DNA of 64,000 nucleotides from Umbelopsis ramanniana AG (lineage: Eukaryota; Mucoromycota; Umbelopsidomycetes; Umbelopsidales; Umbelopsidaceae), in NCBI RefSeq assembly GCF_025399195.1, contig NW_026252110.1, forward strand, positions 62,001 to 126,000, in the 5' to 3' direction. Within the stretch, counting starts at the first letter, position 1; each line of letters opens with the position of its first letter. The position numbers and the translations under genes were made by a program. Below, piece by piece: positions 34,989 to 48,215 of the stretch. The notes under the pieces were generated by a model, which did not search any database, was not told the DNA's origin, and saw only the letters and a program-made list of their open reading frames with translations.

Positions 34989-36903
34989 ATGTGTGGCATT
35001 ACCGCCCTCTTAATGGCTGACCCCAACGCCATGGCCGTCCCCGACCTGTTCGAAGCTCTTGGAATCCTCCAGCACCGTGGTCAGGTATGACTCTGTTCAA
35101 GTATCAGGATACGTCAAATATCAGCAACCAACTAACAGACTTCCTTTGTAGGACGCTGCTGGTATTGTTACTTGTGGTCAACGTGGCCGCTTGTATCAGT
35201 GCAAGGGAAATGGCATGGTTCGAGATGTCTTTGATGGCAAGCAACTTGCTAATCTTGTTGGCAGTCTCGGTGTTGGCCACGGTAAGTAGTGACGCTGATG
35301 GTTTCAAACTCACCACTCCCCAGATGGATAATCTGACTCATGTATGTCTGCCCACCTTTTATACAGTCCGTTACCCCACTGCTGGATCATCTTCCATGTC
35401 AGAGGCTCAGCCCTTCTACGTCAATTCCCCCTATGGTTTGGTTTTCGCTCATGTAAGTTGTGGGGAAACTCAGTGGTTCGTGGATGAATGACTCATAAAG
35501 TTTGGTTGCTTTAGAATGGAAACTTGATCAATGCTGCCGACCTTCGTCATGATTTGGATGCTCGCGCCCATCGTCATATTAATACTGAATCCGACTCTGA
35601 ACTTTTGCTCAATGTCTTGGCTGACAATCTCCAACAAACTGGAAAATTCAGGTAAAGCTAAATTTTTTAATTGTTTATTTGCAGATCTATCATCTTGATC
35701 TCAACGGAGAAGGAGCCATTCACTCACCCATGTCGCATATTTAGAATCAACGAAGAAGATATCTTCAAAGCTATTAAGGATCTTTATGCTTCCTGCAAGG
35801 GTGGATATGCTTGCGTTGCCATGATTGCTGGTTTTGGTATCATTGGTTTCCGTGATCCTAATGGTATTCGTCCCATCATCTACGGTCGCCGAAAGTCAGA
35901 AACCGCTGAAGGTTTCGATTACATGTTCGCCTCCGAAAGTGTTGTCTTGGATGCTCTAGGTTTCACTGACCACGTTGACGTTGGTCCAGGTGAAGCCGTC
36001 ATCATCACCCGTGATTCCGTGACCAGGAGAACTTTGGTGCAAGACGTTACCTTCTCCCCTTGTTTGTTCGAATACGTTTACTTTGCTCGTCAGGACAGTA
36101 TTATTGACGGAATCTCTGTCTACAAGTCTCGTTTGGCTATGGGAGAAGCTTTGGCAGAGCAAGTTAAAACCTTCTTCAATGGCAACATTAACGACATTGA
36201 TGTTATCATTCCCGTAAGTAAATGGAAAGCTATTGACCAGTACAACTGACACACATCCTAACGGTTCTACTAGGTCCCTGATACTGCCCGTGCAGCTGCC
36301 ATCCAGACTTCTCAGGCTTTGAATATCCCTTATCGTGAAGGTTTCAACAAGAACCGATATGTTGGTCGTACCTTCATCATGCCCGGTCAACAAACACGTC
36401 GCAAAAACGTGCGAAGAAAGCTGAACGCTATGGCTTTGGAGTTCCATGACAAGAATGTTCTTTTGGTGGATGACTCTATTGTTAGAGGTACCACTTCCAA
36501 GGAGATCATTCAAATGGCTCGCGACGCCGGTGCCAAGAAAGTCTACTTTGCCTCCTGTGCACCAGCTATCCGATACCCCAACGTCTACGGTATTGATATG
36601 CCTTCTCGCTTTGAATTGGTTGCCTACAGCCGAAGCGACGAAGAGATTGCAGAAGAAATCGGTGCCGATGGCGTCATCTACCTTGGACTTCCCGAGCTTA
36701 TCCATTCTGTCCAGAAGTTCCGCCCATCCATCGAGGTGTTTGATACATCTGTGTTCGACGGCAGCTACATTACTGGTGGAGTAGACGAGAACTACATGCG
36801 GCATTTGGAAGACTTGCGAAATGACTCTGTCAAGTCTCGCAATGATGTCGACTCTTCTGAGACCCTTGGTCTTCATAACCATTATTATGACTTTGCCAAA
36901 TAG
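34989..36903 (+). CDS. ADE4: Amidophosphoribosyltransferase (PRPP amidotransferase)
   Basis: The enzyme catalyses the first committed step of de novo purine synthesis, PRPP + glutamine to 5-phosphoribosylamine, in the cytosol. Six exons (34989-35084, 35152-35281, 35367-35452, 35515-35651, 35745-36213, 36274-36903) join in frame to 515 residues. The chain begins MCGITALL, so Cys2 is the glutaminase nucleophile and there is no propeptide. The Ntn domain continues with [25 protein letters not shown] and FAHNGNL. The phosphoribosyltransferase domain shows [32 protein letters not shown] and the PRPP-binding loop [26 protein letters not shown] is also conserved. A long open frame on the opposite strand (35956-36882) is a shadow. 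Confidence 0.96.
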
Positions 36904-37401
36904 ACCTGATGAACTTGGTTAAAACCGCCTTGCGTTGTTCATCAAACAAAAACATTCCTATAGAATCTCCTTGTCTGCCGTTGTAAACTTTTTATTCTTT
37001 TTGTTCTAACTGACCTTGAGAAAGCAAATTAAACCCGTTATAAATATTGAAACTGTGTGCTATAATTTGAGCGTCAATAGCAGAAAACAATCTGCATTAA
37101 TCCCTTTTTAGATTTTGCGCGGCCAAAGATACGAATTTGGGCAGATCTTTTGCCGATCAGACACAATTTTAGATCATTGGATTAAATGCTGCGAGACAAG
37201 TCAATGCCATGATCCCATTTGTATACAAAATATTCAACACATGTAAGTAGAATGATGATAGACACAGAACGAACAAAATTTTTTATTTTCTAAAAATTTT
37301 TGAGTGGGGAGGATTCCTGTTCAAAGATGATGTAAAACAGAAAGAGTCGTGTCAGAAGTTGTAATTCTTCTAGGTCATAATGACCAGTCATTCGATATCA
37401 T
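36904..37401. other. Convergent spacer between ADE4 and ornithine decarboxylase
   Basis: This is 498 AT-rich bases between two 3' ends. It should hold both polyadenylation sites. I see no gene. Confidence 0.4.
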
Positions 37402-38946
37402 CTAAATGAAGGTATTTGTATAATGGACTTCACTCTTCTTGAAGCCATTGAATTGGGAAGCAGCACAAATGGTATAAGCGCCCATGTTCTGCCAGTATAA
37501 CCAATCGCCAACATCGAGTTGAGGAAGGCTGGCTTGCTTGCTCAAACAATCAATCGAGTCACAAGTAGGTCCCCAAATGCTGCACTTGTAATCTTGCTCG
37601 ATAGACCAATCGGCCTCAGCCATGAAGACATTGTCTTTTTGCAACACTAGAATTGCCACTGTCAGTCAACTTGAAATGCAATTGCCATCCAATATAGATC
37701 GAACGAAATCCAGTCATTAAAACATACCTTGTGCAACAGGCTCTTGATGATCAAAGATAATGCAGTTAAACGATCCATACATGCCGTCATTGACATAGTA
37801 CATGTACTCAGGATGGTCATCACCACTCTCGCCGTGAAGCTCAGTAGCGTCGCGACCAACGGTGCGACGAGCAATAATATGGGCGCAGATAGTGAAAGCG
37901 GAGGATACGTAGTAACGTCCAGGTTCAGCAATGACACGAATGTTGCTAGGGAACATTTGATCAACAGCAGGACCAAGGATAGCAGCCACCTTTTCAAAAG
38001 TGATGCCATCTTGGACATCGGCACCCGGGAAACCGCCACCAACGTCCAATAAGGTGAAGTTGAATCCAAGCTCCTCTCCTTCGTCGAACACTTTACGAGC
38101 GCGGTAAACAGCATCACCGAATGCGTTGGCATCAAAGCAACCGCTACCGACGTGGAAGCTGAGAAAAAGCATTAGATGACATTACGTTTGGTGGATTTAT
38201 TTAAAACGATCAACAGCAAGAATTCTTACCTAACCCCAATGACGTTGAGATCCAAGTCTCGGGCAAGTCTAAGAAGTCTGCCAGTAGTGGCAAGCGGAGC
38301 GCCAAACTTGAGGCCAAGCTGGCAAAGGGAGTTGGAATCGTCGGTTAAAATTCTGAGGACAAGCTCAGCGTCAGGGAAGAGAGCCTTGATCTTGTAAAGT
38401 TCTTCGGCGTTATCAAATGTCATCTTCTTGACATTTTGCTTTTGAGAGTAACGAATAAAAGATCGTTGCTTGCAGGGATTAGCATAGATGATTCGAGAAG
38501 GGTCAACGCCAAGGCTGAGGACTTGCTCAATTTCAGTCTTGCTAGCACAATCGAAACCAGTTCCAAGGGTGGCCAACATCTTGACAACCATAGGATCTGG
38601 ATTACACTTGACAGCTACCAAACAAATAATGGTTAGGTGAAAGTAGAAGAAGTCGGTGGCAAAAACTGCGGCACATACCATAAAAAGGTTCGATTCTTGG
38701 TAAAAGAGCTTGCCATCTCAAGTGCTGGCGGTAGACTTCACCAAGATCTCCAACAAAAAAGGAGTTTTCTTCATCAGCTTCCCATCTGTCATCGTGAATA
38801 GAGTCAAGCTTTTCACGAATGACCTCATGAACGGGCTTATTGCTGATAGAGAGCGAGGATTCCATAGATGGAACAGTAGAATCAAAGTCGGGGTGCCTAC
38901 CCTTTACGTCAGGCGGCATGACAGCAGTTTCAGCAACGGGGTGCAT
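37402..38946 (-). CDS. SPE1: Ornithine decarboxylase
   Basis: This PLP-dependent enzyme of fold type III makes putrescine from ornithine, the first step of polyamine synthesis. Exons 38946-38679, 38614-38230, 38158-37728 and 37646-37402 join in frame to 442 residues. The PLP lysine is in RIEPFYAVKCNPDP. FDCASKTEIEQVLSLGV, IIYANPCKQ and SFHVGSGC follow, then the PLP-phosphate glycine loop LLDVGGGFPG, IRVIAEPGRYYVSSAFT and YVNDGMYGSFNCIIFDH. The catalytic cysteine lies in WGPTCDSIDC. The chain ends soon after the core, without the animal C-terminal PEST tail. The open frame extends upstream to 39030; I prefer 38946 because it gives the usual fungal N-terminal length, but this is not decided. 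Confidence 0.94.
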
Positions 38947-40748
38947 TGGTAGTTTTGAAAGTGGTTGGTAGCGTTTAGTCGGGACGTTTGGTCCGTATAG
39001 ATAAGAATTAATTCGTGTCCGAAGGAACAAGTAGATTTAAATGATACTGAGAGTCGGTCTAAGCGGTCTCAGGCAAGCCAAGGTGGAAAACCTCGCCGCA
39101 AGATCAAACTTCTTAAGGTGGTGGTTTCTGAGGCCGTGATGGGCTTGTTCGGACTGATCAAAATATGACAGTCCGGGGTGTATAAGTTGAAAGTTGAGGA
39201 GTAAAGTTCACTGATGGCCGATGAGCAAACGATCGAAGCAGTGAATGAAAAGTTGGCTTTTAAATAAAAGGAATTCTAGTGTGCTTTTCGGAAGAAAGGC
39301 AGATGGGTTTTTGTTGAGAGAGGGGTATTTAGAAGATGAGGGTTTGTTAATGGGATACCAATAACAATGGCGACAGGAACAAGAGTACGTACTGATTTTT
39401 TTTTTAGGTATCGAAAAAAAATATAGAAATGGCAAGCCTAGAACAAGCCACCAGAAGTTCGTAGGGTTTAAAAATATCTCACTTGATCGTCATTTTTATA
39501 TTGCGCGAATTTTTCATCCAACTGACAATCAATCTCGCTTGCGGCTATTTTGCGTTGTATTCACCTCTTGATGCGGCATTAAGTTGAGCTATGCTCCAAT
39601 AACAACTTCGATTGGGAACAGAACCAATTTTGATGTGTCGTCCGTCGACAAAGAGCAACCTTCGGCAAGGAGTTGGAAATGACCATACTGTGACCCGCTG
39701 CACCGGCATGACCGATTCTCCGGGATATTAGAATCAATGGAGAGTGTGAAGATGATCTAGTCAGCGGCACAGCTGTGGTAGGATGGATATGGAATAGTAG
39801 TTACAGATTAGATAAACAGATGCAGATCGAGTGCGATATGGCTGTGTTAGCGGGCGCTTGTACGATGTAGTGGAAGCGTTTGCGTAAGCACACTGGTTCG
39901 CACAGGTCTATGCAGATTTTATTAAAGGAGAATCTATATTATGAGAAAGGCAGGATGGCGCATAATGATCGCCTGCAACACCATGTCATAAGCGTCAAAA
40001 TACTTGAATCAACGAGATGCAAACGCATCCGAATTATTGCTACAAGTACACTTTCACCGTCAAGCAGCAAATGTGCTGGCGGATATTCTGAAAAGGGAAA
40101 TGCAAACAAACGGACAAGCGCCCCAAGCAGGATCACCGATCGTGTACATACCTACTTCAGCAACTACACCCGAGATTATTGAAAGAATTTGCTGCAGTCA
40201 ATGTTCAAACACTCGACATAGTACGGAATTCTTGATGCAAGTTGTGTCACTCTAGAGGTTGTGCAAGAGCTGCATAGATAGCCACGTCTACAACTTGTCC
40301 AGCTTCCATCACAAGGACATCCATGTGTGGCGACTACTGGTTAGACAATGGGAATTGCACCAAATGCAACCCGTTGCAGCAGATGAGATGTCGCTAGAGT
40401 AATTAGCAATCATATGTGCTAAGGTTCCCTCGGGGTTATTTACAAACATTCTTCTGAACCATCAGTGCATACACCGCGGCTAAAAGAAAAAAAAAGTCTG
40501 GTTCAAAATGGCTTCCGGCCATGAGATCCAATCAAGCCTTTGACCTTTTGACATTGTACTCAACCGTAGTCGAAAGGCTCAATGACTACATCCAAGTAGT
40601 GCCACCACAGCATATCAGCAAGTGACTCGCAAACGTATGAAGTATCTCTATAACGTATATTACAATTCTGCGATTCTTTCATCTACGTTGAACGCAGAAC
40701 GGTCTAAACCTAATCAAGTCAATTACACTAAATTCGTCAGACAATTCC
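38947..40748. other. Long 5' region of ornithine decarboxylase; gene-poor
   Basis: This is 1.8 kb. The first few hundred bases upstream of 38946 are presumably leader and promoter. The rest has no recognisable family. A reading frame at 40004-40255 (+) begins with TTG and has protein-like composition (see findings). Confidence 0.4.
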
Positions 40749-42363
40749 TCATCTAGTTCTTGTAAGGACTTTCTCTGTTAGCTGTATCATAGCTGAACGG
40801 GCATCAGAGGGAGGCAGCTGTGAAATTGCATTAATGGCGGCTTGGCAGTGGCTCTCAGCAAGGACCATTGTCTGCTTGAGACCATCACTCTTGTAAACCA
40901 GTGTACGAGCCTATTTTGAAAAAAGAAGAAAAAAAAGGGTCAGTACGTGAGGATCACCCGGTATCCCATAGTACGTATTTCATTACCAATTCAACGTCTC
41001 CTTCTTTGGAGAACTTGCGTTTGATGAGAGGACCCAGTTCAGAAAACTCTTCCCAGGCGAAAAGCACAGGAGCCGTAGCTAAGCCAAGCTCTAAATCTGC
41101 ACCAGCAGGCTTACCCAAATCGGCAGCGGAAACTGTGAAATCCAACAAATCATCGACAAGCTAGCATTGACTGAATTTTTAGAAGACCCGCTTTTACCGT
41201 GTCATAGACATAAAAAATGTAAAAGAACTTACCTGGAATGCAAGACCAAGATTCTTGCCATAATCAAAGGCAATATTGCATACTTCTTTGGTACAACCAC
41301 CCAATACAGCAGAAGATTTACAACTTTGAGCGATCAAACTACCAGTTTTCATGTAGGTTTTGTCCATATAGTAGTCAAAGGTACTAGTATTTGGTCGGTC
41401 GCTATCGGCATCCGACTGTGTGTTCTTGAGCTGCATGAACTCGCCTTCCACCAAGTTAGCAATACAAGTTGCCATGAGCTCAATGCACTCCGCGTTGCGA
41501 AGGCGTGCCAAGGCCAATGATGATCTTGCTAGTAAAAAGTCGCCTGCCAATACGGCCATCTTATTACCAAAGCTAGCGTTAGCTGAAGGTAAGTTACGAC
41601 GGGACTCTGATTCATCAATAACATCATCGTGCAAAAGCGAAGCTGTGTGGATCATTTCACTAATCTCAGCCAGTCGTCTCTGCGTAGGTAAAATCGAGCA
41701 TCCCTCAATTGTGACATAGGGTGTATAATGCATATCCTCCTGGAAGGTGTTGCTGGATGTTATGTTCTTTAATCCTGATGAAATGGGAGTGTCGATGATT
41801 TGGTAATGCTCCTCTGCAGCTACTGCATGTCGTTTTGGGGCAATACTAGTGGCCTGAGCCATGAGTAGTACCAAAAGTGGACGAATATGTTTTCCATCTG
41901 CACTAAAATAATGCTTGGCGATGGTATTAAGAAGAGGGTGTTGGCTTCCGAGTAGCTTTCCGATATTGCCCTTGAGATCCCACATGTCGCGTCCAACCAG
42001 CTTAACCGGGTCTATAATTCTATCGTTGCTCTTGTCGATGACCAACCCTTTCGCTTCCAGGACAGCCTGCGACCAAGTGGAAGCTTTGCCTGTGAAAGGC
42101 AACGTGTCTTCGGCGGGCTTCGTGATTTCCGACAGGGCAGAGGAATTGAATATAGTTGATCGTAGCACATTGAACTGTTGAGCAATCTTGCCAAATGGAG
42201 ATCCAAACTCTTCCTTTGCCTCTGTAGCAGCTTTTGAGTTCGAGGCGGTCTGGTGCAGGTACCTTTGTCCAACTAACACCGTGCGATAGTTGTTTTTTAA
42301 GGAAGGATACAAGGAAGGTACCCTTTTGGCGGAATGCTTCAGAGCACAAAGCATTACTAACAA
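40749..42363 (-). CDS. COQ1: Hexaprenyl/polyprenyl diphosphate synthase for ubiquinone
   Basis: This trans-long-chain prenyltransferase makes the ubiquinone side chain in mitochondria. Exons 42363-41233, 41160-40987 and 40910-40749 join in frame to 488 residues. A basic, Ser-rich N-terminus looks like a mitochondrial presequence. The family motifs are ADGKHIRPLLVLLMAQA, then the first Asp-rich motif LLHDDVIDESESRR, NKMAVLAGDFLLARSSLALA and EGEFMQLKN. The second Asp-rich motif is split across the intron in LVDDLLDFTVSAADLGKPAG. An insertion of about 45 residues separates the GKxxRP motif from the first Asp-rich motif. Two nearby ATGs (42363, 42354) are possible starts. Confidence 0.94.
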
Positions 42364-42694
42364 CTCAATGTAGAAAGTGGTGGTTGGCGATAACGTTCAG
42401 TTTTGCTCGCAGGGTGTCAAAAATTCAAAATTTTGGGAACGCTGAATTTTCAGTGTAAGCCACCTAGAGCCAGGGGTAGTAGGCGAGCTGGGTGGCAAGT
42501 TGTGTTTTTTGTTCTCAAGTCTTGCCATCTATTATTATCCACACTACTGGTGACACTGTACGCCTACTCCATTGTCCTATTTACCGCTCGACTTCATTAT
42601 GACATAATTCAAAGCAAGATTCTTTACACAGGGCACGATTATTTTGTATATGTGTACAGTTCTGCACTGGGCACTGAAATCTTTTTATTAATTT
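42364..42694. other. Short spacer, COQ1 promoter
   Basis: This is 331 bases between the COQ1 start and the 3' end of the BRAT1-like gene, both on the minus strand. I see no motif I can name. Confidence 0.4.
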
Positions 42695-45600
42695 CTATTC
42701 ACAGTCCATAATGTTGGTATCGCGAAGACTTTCCGTCATAGTTTTGATATCAACACCACTGTAATCGATGTCAAATGTTTCCTCGTACATGTGTTCGGCT
42801 GAAATGGTTGCCGCCAGTCTCGCAAAATCAATTTCCCCAATCGCGTCGGCAAATGCTTGATCATTTTCTTCCAGGGCAAGCGCTCGCTTGCCACCCATCG
42901 TGTTTGAAGCTTCCGAATCCAAATCCTCTTGGATACCTTTCAAAACCTCCATAGACTTTTCTCGAACTAAGCGCGCCGAGTCTTGAGCCTGTAGAGAGAC
43001 GACAACACAATAAAAGTAGAGTGAGCTGTTATGATTCAGGCACATAGACGCTTTGTCGTTTAGGTCTTACCGATAGCAAAAGTAAATGATCTCCACCAAG
43101 TTCATAGAAATGTGTTTGTTGTTTGTCTTCATGTACGTGTCCCTTTTTGCTTCTTTCTCGTATGTGTATCTCCGTCTTCCATAACTGATGTAGTAGGTTG
43201 CACACCCGTAATCTAACCTCCCAATCCGTATCGTCCATGAGCATGGACATATCCGACGGGCTGGGACGAAGCGGCATGAGAAATCATTTGTTTTTCTTCT
43301 ATGCTAAAAAATTTTAAATTTTACCTTAGTCCTTGAACATCGAAAAGATTCTCGTACGATTGGTTGTGTATTAAACATGACATTGCGTCCAAAACCGCCC
43401 GGCGAACCAGGGCTTCGGGATCATGTATTAAAGGTGGTAACATGGAATTTATATGCTTTGTAACCTCGTTGTTCTTGATAAATATCCATCCACTAGCATT
43501 GTTCATCATTTGCTACAAATTTTTTTTTGAAATAACCGAGAAGTTAGCTTATTCTGTTGCTGAAGAAAAGATAGTTCCTGATTTGTGCATTGAAAAACCC
43601 GCATATATACCTGTAAAGCATCCAGAGCAGCGGATCGTACATAAGCCTCGCCATCAACAATCTTTTCGATTACTTCTAGCGCCAAATTATTTTGTTGCGC
43701 AAATTGTACTCGCGCAGATATATGAGGCGCATCGTACAGACTGCCAATAAACGTTACAACCGAGTCCCGTGTATCCCATTCAGTGTCATATAGTCGCAGT
43801 AGCAATGCCTGTGTTACACTTTCCGAAATGTCCTGCCAAATTGTTTAGCTGTATGCCCACTGGTACATCAAGTCTGTAGTATATCGCTTACCTTCTGTAG
43901 CATGAAGCCACTAAATTGTGAATTACATAAAAAGGAGTCAAATGTTTCCAGTATCAACTTCACAGTTCGTCCGTCCACAACCGAGTCTTCCAGGAGTCCA
44001 ACTAGAGTCATTAGAGTCTAGTCAAAGTGAATCCATTAGTCAATGATCAACATCGCCACCTGCGTCAATAACGCCTACCTTCTTAACTCCGTGGTCAGGA
44101 GTAATTGTGGTTGGAAGCTGACGTTGTCTCACTGACACGAGTAGTGGATGCAATTGAGATAACAAAGGTTTTAAAACTCTTTGGTCCATTGCGATACCCC
44201 TGCCCTCCAAGATATCCAACATAGTTTCCAAGGGGCTGACTTTCTGTAAGATTAGTTAGCATGGCGAATGACAACATATCGAGCATTTGGCTAACAACTT
44301 CTATCGGTGCTCACCACTATAACATCCGGAAATTCATGGACAATGGTGTGCAGAGGTTTGAATATCGCGATTATGAATACTTTTGTATTTGATTTAGCTC
44401 TATCGGACTCCCAAAGGTGCCATTGAAGCTGCAAATGGGTTGGTAAATTCAGTAGCTTGCATTATAGCCGACATGCCTTCATGGTTCGTCTCGCCTCATA
44501 CTTACCGATGACATGTCTGTATTAGAGGCCATTTTCGCAAACAATGTTCTATTGGTTGCCCCTTGAAGAAGCTCGATGAAAAATTTACATAGATCCTCAA
44601 CCTTCGGTAACGCTATCTCTGATGGTAGACGTCGAGCTAAGAGTAAAACGACCCTCATCATATCGAGCCCAGTCATGATGCCTTGGAATTCAGAGTTGTT
44701 GAGAAGTTGCTTGCCCTTGTCAACAAACGCATCACATGCTGTAAAATGCAATTGTTAGCATCGCATCATCCTAAAACAACTAGCGCTGTAGTTAGCGATA
44801 TAGTACCTTGTGCCATTGCTTCAGTCTCTGAACTGCCTGGCTCTACCGGTATAGATAGGACCTTCGCAGGATTTGGGACCCACTCTATGACCTTTGACAG
44901 GATCTCTATTTTCCGACTACGGATAGTCTTGTCAGCATGATGTGGGTTTGAAAAGATGAGGCCAAGTATGTGGTATTCCTCGAGGTATTTGATTATGGCA
45001 TTCGATCTGGTTGAAGCTATAACCCAGCATATTTCCAAAGTAGCGAATCTTTCGAAATCGTAAGTGCTGCCAATCGTCTTTAAACCATCATCACATTCTA
45101 ACGTTTGCTGGATATAACTTGTTGGATTCATTAGTCTAAAAAGTTTTTCAGATGAGCTCACTAATGCTTGATCATGTTTTTCTTCGTCATAAGTGTTGCT
45201 TATTAGCACTTGATAAAAACGACAGGTACTGGCCACCAACTAATAGAATTTGATTAACGCAGGGCAATAATGCTACGTTAGCAGGCCCAACAGCTTACAT
45301 AGAGATTCGCGTCTTTCAGGTAACTCATAATGGCTTTCTGAATTGGTTCATTGCCGGCCAACCTACAAATAAAAGTTAAGACAATGTATCTAGAACCCTA
45401 CAAAACTCAATTGATGATATACCTACCATTGACAACCACTGGGGCAATGAATGAACCCATGACAGGCTTCCACGGATGCCACACGCAAAGACCCTTCCGA
45501 TGCGCTGGAACATTGCACTACTTGCTTGAGAAGATCTTGATTGTTGTTTACCAATTTTTCAAACATGATCGGTTCCGTTTGGCTATCATGCAGAATAAGC

Positions 45601-46110
45601 TTTCCCAAAAATCGAAGACAAATAGCCTTTGTTCTCGGGTCCTGATAATCAGACACGCAAGTCTAAAGAAACCACTGATATTAGCACTTTACTCAAGGAG
45701 GGAATTTCTCAAATCTCGGTTTGGGATCTCACTTCTGTCAGAATGTCTAACACATTCCACGCATTGTACATAGCCACACCATGTGCTTCGCTATTGAGAA
45801 AACTGGACAAAAAGGACAAAACTTTCTCGTATATAGTGTCGTCGATAATGTCTTTCGACATGTGCGGTAGAGCATTCAGAATGTTGCGTGCCTTCTCTAC
45901 GGGAGCGTCGTTCAGAGAGGTGGACATAACATAAAGCAATAAAGGAGGAACCTGATTTTCTTCATTGAATTTGCCACCACAACCAGTTTTGAACAGCCGT
46001 CTCACAACAAACACAATGTCCAGTCCACCGAAATATTCCTCATAATGAGCTTTGGCTCGAAAACAGTTTTGTTTTTTCTCGATGGTATATTGTAACATAT
46101 CACATATCAC
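42695..46110 (-). CDS. BRAT1-like HEAT-repeat protein
   Basis: This is a helical-repeat protein in about ten exons. Animal BRAT1 is a HEAT-repeat factor linked to ATM/DNA-damage signalling and to the Integrator endonuclease subunits INTS9/INTS11. The resemblance lies in repeats of the form LLRLYDTEWDTRDSVVTFIG, with VIEKIVDGEAYVRSAALDAL just after it and DTDWEVRLRVCNLLHQLW nearer the C-terminus, like the WEVRDSALEFL and DPESYVRASAV repeats of BRAT1. The C-terminal region is acidic, and the last residues are NIMDCE. BRAT1 ends in a similar DCY tail that enters the INTS11 site. The N-terminal part (MICDMLQYTIEKKQNCFRAK onward) has no clear match in my memory. Other HEAT-repeat families remain possible. 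The start may be 46110 or the next ATG at 46098. Confidence 0.55.
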
Positions 46111-48215
46111 ATTTATTCAAAATTTCGGCCTTTCTCTGCATTTTTTGCTACGCTCTTTCATCGGTTTATGCAAAAGCGCCTTTCTACTAATTTGAATATA
46201 TTGAGGCGGTGCATATGGTGGATAGTCGGTATTAATACTACACAGTATTCAGTATTGGATGTTCCTCAAAATTTGTGTGTTAATCATTAGGTCAAAAATT
46301 GAGTTGACTACATGTCGCACTTGGTAGTCAGCAAATCTAACTGCGTACTGGCCAATCTTACACAATAACGCGTAATTAGTCAAAGAAAATAGAACGCATT
46401 GCATCCTCATAATGAATATTTTTATTATAATTGCAATCTACAGAGCCTTCAGTAGTTAGCTGACAAACTGAAAGTGAGGCAACAGGAGATCGCTTGGTTT
46501 GCCCTTTGCTGCAAGGTGTAATGCAAACATCTCATCGTGGCCATCGTAACAGTATTTGATAAATAATAATATTACCACAATACTATAACGCAAGTTATTG
46601 TTTGAATGGGTACGGGCCGATGCAATGCAAAGTGCCAAATCGAATTTGAAGATGGCATCATATCTATGAGCTTTGAATTTAAAGACAACAATAATCAGAC
46701 ACCAGCTTTTGTTATTAAAAAATAACAATAAAAAGTGCTTCCGAGGGCAGGGCATGCACTGTTTAGAGTTGTATGAAAACCGAGGGCGGTTCACCATTGA
46801 CAATCAAGCCTTTTATATTTTACCATTTCAATTTCGATTATTTTAAAAAAAAGAATCTGCTTTATCTTTCAGAACAGCAAACTTGTGAGCACATTTATGC
46901 TTTTTAATATTTTCAGCAGTTCTTTCGGCTCTACTAGCAAACAATACATATACGATTTTACGTGACAATGCCTTACTTCAGCTTGATGCGTAATCTAGCC
47001 CAAAGAAGAAACATTAATGTGATCTAAGCAAGATATTCGAAAAAAAAAATAACAAGGATCTAATAACAGCTTTCAATCTTTGATTTTATCAATGTTAATT
47101 AGCCAAGCAATCTTGACAGAGGAAAACCAAACAAGTTAAATTTCAAGACTTTTCAGAGCTGGAAAGGACAAATAGTCAGTGAATGGGAAAGGATAATTAT
47201 AAACGCCTTCATACGACTAGGCGCTTACGGCGGAAGAAAATAGTTGAGATCTTCAATGAAAATATGCCTACAGTATAGAATAGAGACATGGATTATTCAT
47301 TTCATCAATATTTTCCTTGTATGGGTCATTGGCAGCCCTAACACCCATCGATGAGTTATGTAGATATAACTTGATTGATGATTTTAATCAACAGCATCTT
47401 GTCTCAGCCGAAAGTGTAATAAACCGAGAAAATGTGTACCAATAATTAAAATCCATTTTCTGCAACCCAAACATGCATCTGCAGCTGGACAGAAAATATC
47501 GAATATACATTGCCGTCTGCGGACAGAAGTAGATTTAGAGATCGTTCTGACGGAATCGGTTGACTCAAGCGATATAAGATGTTCCAGAAACCACAGCCTT
47601 CAACTATTGTATCTCTAATTTTTGACAAGACGTAGCAGTGGAACTTTTACAATGAAGGCTTTTGTGCTCTAGATTTCCATTACATTTTCTTGGCTTAGTC
47701 TTTGCTGTGGGTTTAATATGTAGCATTGAATTTTCTAAATCACATTTCGAAATTAAAGCGCACCTGGCTTCACATTGACACATCACCCTGACCATACAAG
47801 TCTTGGGGTAGCTGCAGAGTCAGAATTTGAACGATGGGCAAAAATCAGTGAGATCCGATTCTACGACCGGCCAGCGAAAAGACAGCTGCTGAATTCAATC
47901 ACCACCCAAGCTGAACCAAATATCCTTTTCCAGCCCACGAATTTCCCTGCTTTATAGAGATCATGGTTTCGAGCGATCAGTCTCAATTTTCAATCGCCTC
48001 TTTCGATCTTCGCGTATAATCCTCTCTTCTTCAGGCAAACATGTGTAGCACAAAACCACATGCGAGAAAAATGGCGACGAGCACGCCAGCATGATATATC
48101 CAGATACCCATGGTATTTATTCAAGTGGATTTCCAAGAGATGAGATCCGCAGTGTCAAAGCGCAAATGATGTATTTACGATCAAAGTTATTCTTTTCTGT
48201 TTTGTACAATATCAT
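46111..48215. other. Largest gene-poor stretch of the window
   Basis: This is 2.1 kb of AT-rich sequence with several A/T runs. No recognised family, tRNA or transposon remnant is visible. Near its end, on the minus strand, 48111-47961 holds two overlapping small frames resembling a single-pass membrane peptide with a basic tail (see findings). Confidence 0.4.

Noticed and set aside
35956-36882. 308-codon open frame antisense to ADE4
   Set aside because: It lies wholly opposite conserved ADE4 exons and spans an ADE4 intron; its openness follows from the sense codon bias, and it has no family features.
39880-40182. 100-codon frame in the ornithine decarboxylase upstream spacer
   Set aside because: Begins with TTG, overlaps another frame and shows no domain; not listed as a gene.
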